Positions 7,047 through 13,206 of a DNA stretch of 13,827 bases are shown piece after piece; the stretch's first letter is position 1; each line of letters starts with the position of its first letter. Below the pieces are notes generated by a model. The model saw only the letters and a program-made list of their open reading frames with translations. It ran no database searches and was not told where the DNA came from. Made by a program: the position numbers and the translations under genes. The DNA comes from JBBDWZ01 sp050732575 (GTDB lineage Bacteria > Gemmatimonadota > Gemmatimonadetes > Longimicrobiales > RSA9): contig JBOHRF010000120.1 in assembly GCA_050732575.1 (NCBI GenBank), positions 1-13,827 of the forward strand. The letters run 5' to 3'.

Positions 7047-8008
7047 AGGTCGTGATACTGCATGGCGAGGATGCGCTCGAGCCCCCTGTCGATCCGGTCA
7101 TCGAACAGGTCACCAGGGCCTTGCAGGCAGGCGGCCATGATGCCGAAACGCTTGGTGTGGCTACCGAGATCGAGCCGGTCGTGCACGAGCTGCGCGCCCG
7201 CCAGCCCGATCTGGTATTCAACCTCACGGAGTCGTTCCGGGACAAGAGTGCACTCGATTCCAACCTGGCCGCGTTGCTCAATCTGCTGGGCCTGCATTAC
7301 ACGGGATCGAGTCCGTCCGGCCTCATCCTGGCCGGCGACAAGAGCCTGTCCAAGAAGATGCTGCGCTTCCACCGCATCGCGACGCCCGACTTTGCCACCG
7401 TTTTCCGGGGCGCGCTCGATCACGCGGGCGAGCTGCGCTTTCCCGTAATCGTCAAGCCGCCCCAGGAAGATGCATCGATCGGCATCAGCGACCGTTCTGT
7501 CGTGCACGATCTGGCCAGTCTGCTGCGCCGCATCGATGAGCTGCAGGATGCCTACCGATCGCCCGTGCTGGTGGAAGAGTTCGTGGACGGCCGCGAGTTC
7601 TATGTGGGCGTGCTGGGTAATGCGCACGCGGAAGCCTTGCCCGTGATCGAGCTGGAGTTTGCAGTCGGTGCCGCGCATCCCAACCGCATCGCCAGCTTCG
7701 ATGTCAAATGGAGCGAGTCGCGCCAGGGCGACACACGCTCCGTTTTCCCGGCTGATCTGCCCGACGCCATGGTGCTGCAAATGCAGCGCATGGCAATGGA
7801 ATCCTTTCATGCCCTGCGCCTGCGCGACTACGCACGCATCGACATGCGTCTGAACCAGCGCGGCGAGATCTTCGTGATCGAGGCCAACCCAAACTGCTAC
7901 CTGGAGCGCAACGGCGAATTTGCCCGCGCCGCCGAGCGCGCGGGCATCACCTACGATGCGCTGATCGAGCGATTGGTCGTGCTGGCCACAGCGCGTTACG
8001 CGCGGTAA
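7043..8008 (+). CDS. ATP-grasp ligase related to D-alanine-D-alanine ligases
   Basis: A 321-residue ATP-grasp enzyme, expected to activate a carboxylate as an acyl-phosphate and join it to an amine. Regions in order: pre-ATP-grasp domain with DLVFNLTES (56-64) and LLGLHYTGSSP (81-91); the DKxLSK segment (99-104); KPPQEDASIGI (138-148) with the ATP-binding lysine Lys138 and glycine/serine loop; VLVEEFVDGREF (175-186), which contacts the nucleotide; DYARIDMRL (262-270); and VIEANPN (278-284), where Glu280 and Asn282 are the expected Mg ligands. The family level is Ddl-like, but standard Ddl enzymes usually sit with mur/fts genes. Here it is coupled to a metallopeptidase, so a substrate other than D-Ala is likely. 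The stop at 8008 is followed by a 163-base gap. The fold is near certain; the substrate is not known. Confidence 0.9.
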   Translation: MKVVILHGEDALEPPVDPVIEQVTRALQAGGHDAETLGVATEIEPVVHELRARQPDLVFNLTESFRDKSALDSNLAALLNLLGLHYTGSSPSGLILAGDKSLSKKMLRFHRIATPDFATVFRGALDHAGELRFPVIVKPPQEDASIGISDRSVVHDLASLLRRIDELQDAYRSPVLVEEFVDGREFYVGVLGNAHAEALPVIELEFAVGAAHPNRIASFDVKWSESRQGDTRSVFPADLPDAMVLQMQRMAMESFHALRLRDYARIDMRLNQRGEIFVIEANPNCYLERNGEFARAAERAGITYDALIERLVVLATARYAR

Positions 8009-8115
8009 GAAAAAACCCGTAAGAAACACCACGATCAACGAGCCGTCGGTCGTTACCCGAAATCGTAGTCGTGCTCGTCCGTTAGCCGTTTCCATGTAAG
8101 CCCCTGGCGTATGGC

Positions 8116-8145
8116 CATTCGCAGCGGCTGACCCTACATTCGCAG
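8116..8145 (+). promoter_or_regulatory. Direct repeat CATTCGCAG x2 before the Ig-like lipoprotein gene
   Basis: CATTCGCAG occurs at 8116-8124 and again at 8137-8145, 21 bases apart start to start, about two helical turns, and ends 26 bases before the ATG at 8172. The spacing and position would suit a dimeric regulator or sigma-factor-related site. TACATT (8135-8140) resembles a -10 box but no matching -35 box is seen. The evidence is only the repeat itself. Confidence 0.3.
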
Positions 8146-8171
8146 GGCGCCACCATCCCACGGACCGTTCC

Positions 8172-8543
8172 ATGAACCGATCGAACTGGGCCTGTCGAGC
8201 TGCTTGCCTGCTGCTAACCGCCATTGTTTTCAGCGCGTGCGACCAGGAACCAACGGACACCACTGACCGGACGGTGGTCGTGGGCCGTTTGTCTCTGCCC
8301 GGGGATTCGTTTACCGTGGCCGTTGGCCGCACGGTATTCCTGGAAGCCACGGCGGTCGACCAGCGCGGGGCGCTGCTCACGCGTTTGCCCAACGGCGAGA
8401 GCCTGCAATGGACCAGCTCGGACAACACCATAGCCAGGGTGGAGGATGGGCTGGTCACAGGAGTGCGCGCGGGCCGATCCATCATCACGGTGCGCGGCGG
8501 TGGTCAGCTGGCCGCGGCGCGCGTGGGCGTGATCGCGCAGTAG
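8172..8543 (+). CDS. Ig-like (BIG2-type) lipoprotein
   Basis: A 123-residue lipoprotein. The signal peptide ends in VFSAC with lipidated Cys23, and a short Thr/Asp-rich linker follows. One bacterial Ig-like domain covers about residues 38-121. It shows the group-2 pattern: LSLPGDSFTVAVGRTVFLEATAVD-like opening, the central WTSSDNTIARVEDGLVTGVRAG and the closing ITVRGG strand. Such domains act as surface adhesion or spacer modules; here it is a single domain without a partner domain. It follows the ATP-grasp gene by 163 bases and precedes the S9 peptidase by 108, so it may be its own unit. Role beyond a surface-exposed Ig-like module is unknown. The sequence looks intact. Confidence 0.82.
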   Translation: MNRSNWACRAACLLLTAIVFSACDQEPTDTTDRTVVVGRLSLPGDSFTVAVGRTVFLEATAVDQRGALLTRLPNGESLQWTSSDNTIARVEDGLVTGVRAGRSIITVRGGGQLAAARVGVIAQ

Positions 8544-8575
8544 CTGGTAGTCAAGACTTGAGGAAACCAAAGGAA

Positions 8576-8614
8576 ATAGGAGTAAGGTGAGCGTCCCCCT
8601 CACCTTGCTCCTAT
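8576..8614. terminator. 16-bp hairpin between the Ig-like lipoprotein and S9 peptidase genes
   Basis: ATAGGAGTAAGGTGAG (8576-8591) pairs with CTCACCTTGCTCCTAT (8599-8614) over 16 bp with one G-U wobble and a 7-nt loop, a very stable stem. On the plus strand no T-tract follows (GCCCTCG); on the minus strand TTTCCTTTGG follows. It could terminate the lipoprotein transcript weakly, block antisense transcription, or act as a leader structure for the peptidase, whose chosen ATG lies 38 bases downstream. Confidence 0.55.
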
Positions 8615-8651
8615 GCCCTCGACGTTGGTATTACCACTCCGGGAGCATTCT

Positions 8652-11381
8652 ATGTCTGGTATCACAACACGATGTCTGACCCTGGTCTTCGCGCTGGTTT
8701 TCGCATGGCCGGTCTCGGCGCAGACCGCGCGCACTGTTTCCTGGGCGGATGCGGCCCAGTGGGAGTCACTGGGGTTCTCCACGATTTCCGCCGACGGTCA
8801 GTGGATCGCGTACGCGGTCAATCGCACCTCGGGCGACAATGAAGTGCGCGCGCGCCGCACCAGCGCGGGTGATTCCACGCGCGTGCTGAAGAACGCGGAT
8901 CAGCCCGCGTTCGCGCGCAGCGGCCGCTGGCTGGCGTATCGCATTACGGTATCGGAGGCCGAACGCACACGGTTGCAGCGCGCCAACCAGCCCATTCGCG
9001 ATCAGCTCGGGCTGCTCGATCTCAACAACACGGCGCAACGCACTACCATTTCGGAAGTGCAGGGGTTTGCCTTCAACCATGCAGGCACGCACCTGGCCTA
9101 TCGTCGGTATGCGCCCACCGGCCGTAAAGCGCGCGGCGCCGATCTCATTGTGCGCGATCTGCAGACCGGCCTCGAGATGACGTTCGGCAATGTGGCCGAG
9201 TTCGCGTGGCAGGACCGCGCTGGCCTGCTGGCTCTGCTGATCGATGCCGAGTTGCCCGATGGCAATGGCCTGCAGCTTTACGACCCCGGTACAGGTGCGC
9301 TGCGCGTGCTCGATTCTTTTGCCGCGCGCTATTCGGGCCTGACCTGGCGGCGCAAATCCGATGATCTGGCTGCACTGCGCACGCGAGTGGACAGCGCGTA
9401 CACAGACACGGCGCACGTCGCGTTGGCCTGGAAAGGTCTCACGCGCGCCGCACCGCAACGCATCACCTATCAAGGCGAGAGTGATCCCAGTCTGCGCGTG
9501 GTCAACTTCCGCGCGCTGCGCTGGTCGGAGGATGGCACCATTCTGTTCCTGGGCGTGAAAGCGCGCGAGCCAAAGTTGTTGGCCAAGGCGGCCGATGATT
9601 CTGCCCGGAAGGCTAGCGTGGATGAGGCGCCAGAAGTCGAAGTCTGGCATCCTCGCGATGTGCGCCCGCAACTGCAACAACGACTCCGCCTGGCGCAGGA
9701 CCGCCAGGCCAACGATCTGGCCGCCTGGCACCTGGAGCCCAACCGACTCGTCCGGCTCTCCAATGGCAAGCCGGAAAACCTCACACTGTATGAAGCCCAG
9801 AAGCTGGTGCTGGAAGCCGATGATGCGCGCTACCCGCAGGACGCGCTCTCCGGCCGCACCTGGCGCGATCTGAATCGCGTCGACCTGACCACGGGACAAC
9901 GCACGCCCTTGGTAGAGAAGATGCCATTCCCGGCCCAACCCAGTCCCGGCGGCCGTTACGTGTTGTACATGAAAGATGGTCACTGGTGGAGTCGCGACCT
10001 GAACGGCGGTAACACGGCCAACATCAGTGCCGGCTTCGGTACGTCGGTAGTCGATTCGGTGGACGATCACGTACCGCACGAGCGCTTCCCGTACGGTATT
10101 GCCGGTTGGACGGCCAACGACCGATCCGTAATCGTTTACGATCGCTTCGATTTGTGGGAAGTCCGACCCGACGGCTCGAACCCGCGCCGGCTCACCAACG
10201 GCGCACAGGATCGCGTCGTGCACCGTCTGCTGCGCCTTGACCCGGAGCAAACGACCATCGATCTGTCGCGTCCGACTTATCTCTCACTGGTCGGCGACTG
10301 GACTAAGCAGAGTGGGCTGGCCCGCCTGACTGCCCGGGGCGCCGAGAGGTTGCTCTGGGAAAACCAAAACATTGGCCGCCTGAGCAAAGCGGAACAGGCG
10401 GATATGTTTGCGTACGTCGCGCAGTCGTACCAGGACTCACCCGATCTGTTCGTGGCCGGACCTACACTGCGCGACCTGCAGCAGGTCAGTGAGACCAATC
10501 CGTTCCAGAAGGACTATGCGTGGAGTCGCGCCGAGCTGATCGAGTTCACCAACGGCCGCGGTGAAAACACTCAGGCCATCCTGAACTACCCGGCCAACTA
10601 CCAGCCGGGCCGCAGGTATCCCATGGTCGTCTACATCTACGAGCGCCTGACCAACCAGCTGCACAACTACGTAGTGCCCTCCGAGCGCAGTCAATACAAC
10701 ATCAGCAACTTCACGCAGAACGGCTTTTTCGTGTTGCGCCCGGATATCACGTATGTGCCGCGCGAGCCGGGTAAAGGTACGATCGATGGCGTGGTGCCCG
10801 CGGTGAAGAAGGTCGTCGAGATGGGCCTGGTCGATGGCGCGCGTGTCGGCGTCATGGGTCATTCCTGGGGTGGCTACGGCACGGCTTTCCTGGCCACTCA
10901 CACCAAAGGCGTTTTTGCCGCCGCCATTGCCGGTGCCGCACTCACCAACCTGGTCAGCTTCTACGGCTACTCGTCGGAAAACAGCGGACTGCCCGAACAT
11001 GCACACTTCGAGGTCGGGCAGGAACGCATGGAAGTATCACTGTGGGAGGATCCCCAAGCCTACATTCGCAACTCGCCCATCTTCACTGTGCATGAGATGA
11101 CCACACCTCTGCTCATCGAGCACGGTGACCGCGACGGAAACGTAGACTTCGGTCAGGGCGTCGAGCTGTTCAATGCGGCCCGCCGCACCGGCAAGAACGT
11201 GGTCATGATCGTCTACAACGGCGAGAACCATGGCCTGGCGCGCAAACACAATCAGATCGACTACGCCAGAAAACAAATCGAATGGTTCGATCACTACCTG
11301 AAAGGTGTGCCCGCCGCCAAATGGATCAGTGATGGCGTGCCCTACATCGAACGGGAGCGATCGAAGACCAGCGGAAACTGA
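8652..11381 (+). CDS. Secreted S9 family serine peptidase (prolyl oligopeptidase type)
   Basis: A 909-residue exported peptidase of the S9 family. The start chosen is the ATG at 8652: it gives a clean signal peptide (MSGITTRCLTLVFALVFAWPVSAQ, cleaved near SAQ-TA) and has GGGAG just upstream. An earlier in-frame ATG at 8613 sits inside the hairpin stem and adds 13 residues. The N-terminal two thirds (about 30-600) is a beta-propeller-like region with repeated 'S.DG.W.AY' and 'PDG..P..LT' type blades that gates access. The C-terminal alpha/beta-hydrolase domain has the triad Ser738 (GHSWGGYG), Asp828 (HGDRDGNVDF) and His860 (GENHGLA). Expected role: cleavage of short peptides outside the cytoplasm, probably for nutrition. 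Length and motifs are complete. A two-way terminator follows at 11432-11474. Confidence 0.94.
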   Translation: MSGITTRCLTLVFALVFAWPVSAQTARTVSWADAAQWESLGFSTISADGQWIAYAVNRTSGDNEVRARRTSAGDSTRVLKNADQPAFARSGRWLAYRITVSEAERTRLQRANQPIRDQLGLLDLNNTAQRTTISEVQGFAFNHAGTHLAYRRYAPTGRKARGADLIVRDLQTGLEMTFGNVAEFAWQDRAGLLALLIDAELPDGNGLQLYDPGTGALRVLDSFAARYSGLTWRRKSDDLAALRTRVDSAYTDTAHVALAWKGLTRAAPQRITYQGESDPSLRVVNFRALRWSEDGTILFLGVKAREPKLLAKAADDSARKASVDEAPEVEVWHPRDVRPQLQQRLRLAQDRQANDLAAWHLEPNRLVRLSNGKPENLTLYEAQKLVLEADDARYPQDALSGRTWRDLNRVDLTTGQRTPLVEKMPFPAQPSPGGRYVLYMKDGHWWSRDLNGGNTANISAGFGTSVVDSVDDHVPHERFPYGIAGWTANDRSVIVYDRFDLWEVRPDGSNPRRLTNGAQDRVVHRLLRLDPEQTTIDLSRPTYLSLVGDWTKQSGLARLTARGAERLLWENQNIGRLSKAEQADMFAYVAQSYQDSPDLFVAGPTLRDLQQVSETNPFQKDYAWSRAELIEFTNGRGENTQAILNYPANYQPGRRYPMVVYIYERLTNQLHNYVVPSERSQYNISNFTQNGFFVLRPDITYVPREPGKGTIDGVVPAVKKVVEMGLVDGARVGVMGHSWGGYGTAFLATHTKGVFAAAIAGAALTNLVSFYGYSSENSGLPEHAHFEVGQERMEVSLWEDPQAYIRNSPIFTVHEMTTPLLIEHGDRDGNVDFGQGVELFNAARRTGKNVVMIVYNGENHGLARKHNQIDYARKQIEWFDHYLKGVPAAKWISDGVPYIERERSKTSGN

Positions 11382-11431
11382 AATCAGCGAAACTGGCTCG
11401 AACAACGCGTTGCGCGCCATACGAAACAACA

Positions 11432-11474
11432 GCATTCAGTCGCAGAGGGACGCCGTTCCTCTGCGATTGAATGC
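11432..11474. terminator. Two-way terminator between convergent genes
   Basis: GCATTCAGTCGCAGAGG (11432-11448) pairs with CCTCTGCGATTGAATGC (11458-11474) over 17 bp with a single G-U wobble and a 9-nt loop. It lies 50 bases after the S9 peptidase stop and just before the 3' end of the convergent VOC gene. The minus-strand exit is T-rich (TGTTGTTTCG); the plus-strand exit has only a short T-run (TTTGATCC). It best serves the VOC transcript and probably also the peptidase. Confidence 0.85.
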
Positions 11475-11483
11475 TTTGATCCG

Positions 11484-11873
11484 TTACGGCTCATCAACCG
11501 TGGGCGCGTCCCCCGTCTGCTCCGAGAAAATCACCATATAGCCATCAGGATCCAGGATGGCGAATTCACGGCGGCCGTAGGTGTACACATCTGGGCCCCA
11601 TTCAATGGCCACCCGATCGACCAGGGTGGCATGCACACCGCGCGCATCGTTCACATCGAATGACAGAATACCATGCCCGGACTGCGTGCCGGGTTGGCTG
11701 CCTGCCAGGTAGAACTGCAAGCTCACTTCGTCGCGATCCAGGATGGCGAACGTGGGCAGGTGATCGGGCCACAGCAGCGTGCACTGAAAACCCAACAAGT
11801 CGGCATAAAAACGGATGGTCCGATTCAGGTCCTGGACCGGCAGGCGCGGCACGACTCCGGTATAGCGAATCAT
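11484..11873 (-). CDS. VOC (glyoxalase/bleomycin-resistance fold) protein
   Basis: A 129-residue single-module protein of the vicinal-oxygen-chelate superfamily. It has the two beta-alpha-beta-beta-beta halves: RLPVQDLNRTIRFYADLLGF (10-29) opens the first, and GHGILSFDVNDARGVHATL (66-84) the second, ending in FAILDPDGYMVIFSE (104-118) where Glu118 is the usual metal-ligand position. The LDRDEVSLQFYLAG region (45-58) resembles bleomycin-resistance-like members, which bind ligands without catalysis, so antibiotic binding, glyoxalase-like or dioxygenase-like roles cannot be told apart. It runs convergent to the S9 peptidase and shares the hairpin between them. It is probably a single-gene unit; its upstream region holds the GGATGA repeat array. 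The family is secure, the substrate unknown. Confidence 0.88.
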   Translation of the reverse strand: MIRYTGVVPRLPVQDLNRTIRFYADLLGFQCTLLWPDHLPTFAILDRDEVSLQFYLAGSQPGTQSGHGILSFDVNDARGVHATLVDRVAIEWGPDVYTYGRREFAILDPDGYMVIFSEQTGDAPTVDEP

Positions 11874-11932
11874 GGCCTAATGGTCGGTACCCATTGCAGT
11901 GAGCGCAACGCCCGCCCTTCGAGGCGAAGGAG

Positions 11933-12170
11933 GCAGATGATTCGGATGAAGCGGATGATGCGGATGATGCGGATGAGACGGATGTGCGGATTAGGCGGAT
12001 GAAGCGGGTTGCTGAAATGTGGGTGCGCTCAACCTCCTGCTTCACCCCGAATTTTGCCCCGAATTTCGCCAGCAGTCACCCGGGTTCTCGCTTCCTCCGC
12101 CTCCATCCGGTTCAGCCCGGTTCAACCGGTTCATCCGGTCATCCGATTCATCCGTCTTTTACAATTCTCG
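11933..12170. repeat. Inverted arrays of a 9-bp GGATGA-type repeat around a tandem 12-mer
   Basis: The left array (11933-12003) holds eight units of consensus NCGGATGAN, mostly 9 bp, one 8 bp. The right array (12102-12155) holds six units of TTCATCCGG, the reverse complement. Together they form an imperfect inverted repeat of roughly 55 bp per arm. The middle holds two tandem 12-mers, CACCCCGAATTT (12043-12054) and TGCCCCGAATTT (12055-12066). Just after the right array comes ACAATTCTCG (12161-12170), also found after the right arm of the element at 5441. The region 11874-12241 contains no gene. TACAAT (12160-12165) could serve as a -10 box for the kinase gene, without a clear -35 box. Confidence 0.65.
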
Positions 12171-12241
12171 CACAACCGATGTCTTGATCCGCGCGTCTGA
12201 CGAAATGAGGTTGAGTTGACCCTGTCGCGTGGTGAAACGGC

Positions 12242-13206
12242 ATGAGACGGCCGCGCCTGAAACTGAACTGGTCGTGGGGACTGCTGGGCGTGAGCCTGGC
12301 CGTGTTGGGAGCGTTGGCGCTGCTCACGCTCCAGTTGGCAGCGCAGGGTCCGGACGACTGCAACTGCACACGAACGCCGGTCACGCCCGAGGCGTTCTAC
12401 CTGTACTCGGTGGCCAGCGATTCGCTATTGGGCACGGATGACGGGCTGGCCACAAATGCGCTGGTCGCGCGGGAGCTGCGCTCGAGTTATCGCGCCGCGC
12501 CTACGGCGAACAACGGGTTGCGGCCGTTGCCCGAGCAGCGCTGGCTGGCCTATCGCGTGTTGCGCCGCACGCCGGACGATAATCGGCCGCGGAACGCGCC
12601 TGGGCGCTTTCTCACATCGACCGCGAAACCACGCGCCTGTCACACCTGGTCGAGAATGTGTTGCACGTGGCGCGGCCGCGCACTGAAGCGGCCAATGCAG
12701 CGCCCGTCATCGAATTGGAAGCGGAGCTGCACGACCTGGTCAACGGATTTCTGCCGCTGGCTCGCTCGCGCCGGGCGCGTATCACCTGCCAGCTGGAAGC
12801 GAATGCCCTGGCTACGATACGAAGAGAGCACCTGCGCCAGATCGTGCTGAACCTGTTGGACAATGCGGTCAAGTATGGCCCGCACGGTCAGACCATCATG
12901 GTATCCACGCGCACCAGCGGTGAACGCGTCCAGATGGCCATCGCCGATCAAGGACCGGGCGTGGCGGTGCAGGATCGGAAGCACATCGGGAATGCCTTCC
13001 AACGCGGTACAACGGAAGACGTGCTGGCCACAGGGGGCACAGGCATTGGCCTCACTATCGCCCGCGATCTGGCTGCCCAGTACCACGGCACGGTTACCCT
13101 GGCGGCCAGCACATCAGGTGCGACGTTCGTGGTCGATCTGCCTCGCGTTCGTCTCGGTCCGCTGCTACACGAGCCGCTCGATCGTACGGCCATCGAAGCC
13201 TCCTGA
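12242..13206 (+). pseudogene. Sensor histidine kinase, frame-broken and internally deleted
   Basis: The N-terminal part (12242-12583, 114 codons) has a membrane helix (about 12-34, LLGVSLAVLGALALLTLQL) and a sensor segment with Cys-x-Cys (DDCNCT, 38-43). The reading then has to change frame: the C-terminal part is open from 12583, directly after an in-frame TAA at 12580, to 13206. That part begins with AERAWALSHIDRETTRLSHL, the second helix of the dimerisation domain, and continues with a full HATPase domain (N box NLLDNAVKYGP, G1 ADQGPG, G2 GGTGIGL). The first helix with the phospho-accepting His, the second membrane helix and much of the sensor are missing. Intact relatives are longer (about 450-550 residues in my experience of the family; the two parts here sum to 321). 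The gene is coupled to the response regulator. A real deletion or an assembly error are both possible. Confidence 0.72.
12658..13206 (+). CDS. Translatable remnant of the kinase: HATPase domain only
   Basis: The part of the broken kinase that could still be made as a separate protein: 182 codons from GTG at 12658, although no Shine-Dalgarno sequence is evident and the homology reaches upstream to 12583. It holds the tail of the dimerisation helix and a complete HATPase_c domain with N box (about 12850-12880), G1 box (about 12943-12960) and G2 box (13033-13050). Without the His-bearing helix it could not autophosphorylate in the usual way. The stop TGA shares a base with the ATG of the response regulator (TGATG), so the two genes were a coupled pair. 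Confidence 0.45.
   Translation: MLHVARPRTEAANAAPVIELEAELHDLVNGFLPLARSRRARITCQLEANALATIRREHLRQIVLNLLDNAVKYGPHGQTIMVSTRTSGERVQMAIADQGPGVAVQDRKHIGNAFQRGTTEDVLATGGTGIGLTIARDLAAQYHGTVTLAASTSGATFVVDLPRVRLGPLLHEPLDRTAIEAS

Noticed and set aside
6998..8488. 496-codon open frame on the minus strand
   Set aside because: It is antisense to the ATP-grasp and Ig-like lipoprotein genes, whose plus-strand products carry clear family motifs. Long antisense frames are common in GC-rich coding DNA, and its product shows no recognisable pattern.
8766..10250. 494-codon open frame on the minus strand
   Set aside because: It is antisense to the S9 peptidase propeller region and its product is Arg/Gln/Ala-rich without domain motifs.
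11602..12045. Minus-strand frame encoding a Ser-Ser-Ala repeat peptide from the GGATGA array
   Set aside because: The repeats are read in frame only by chance of their 9-bp period, and the rest of the frame is antisense or out of frame to the VOC gene.
11933..12155. CRISPR-like array
   Set aside because: Units are 9 bp, directly abutting and without unique spacers; the two halves face each other. No cas genes are present.
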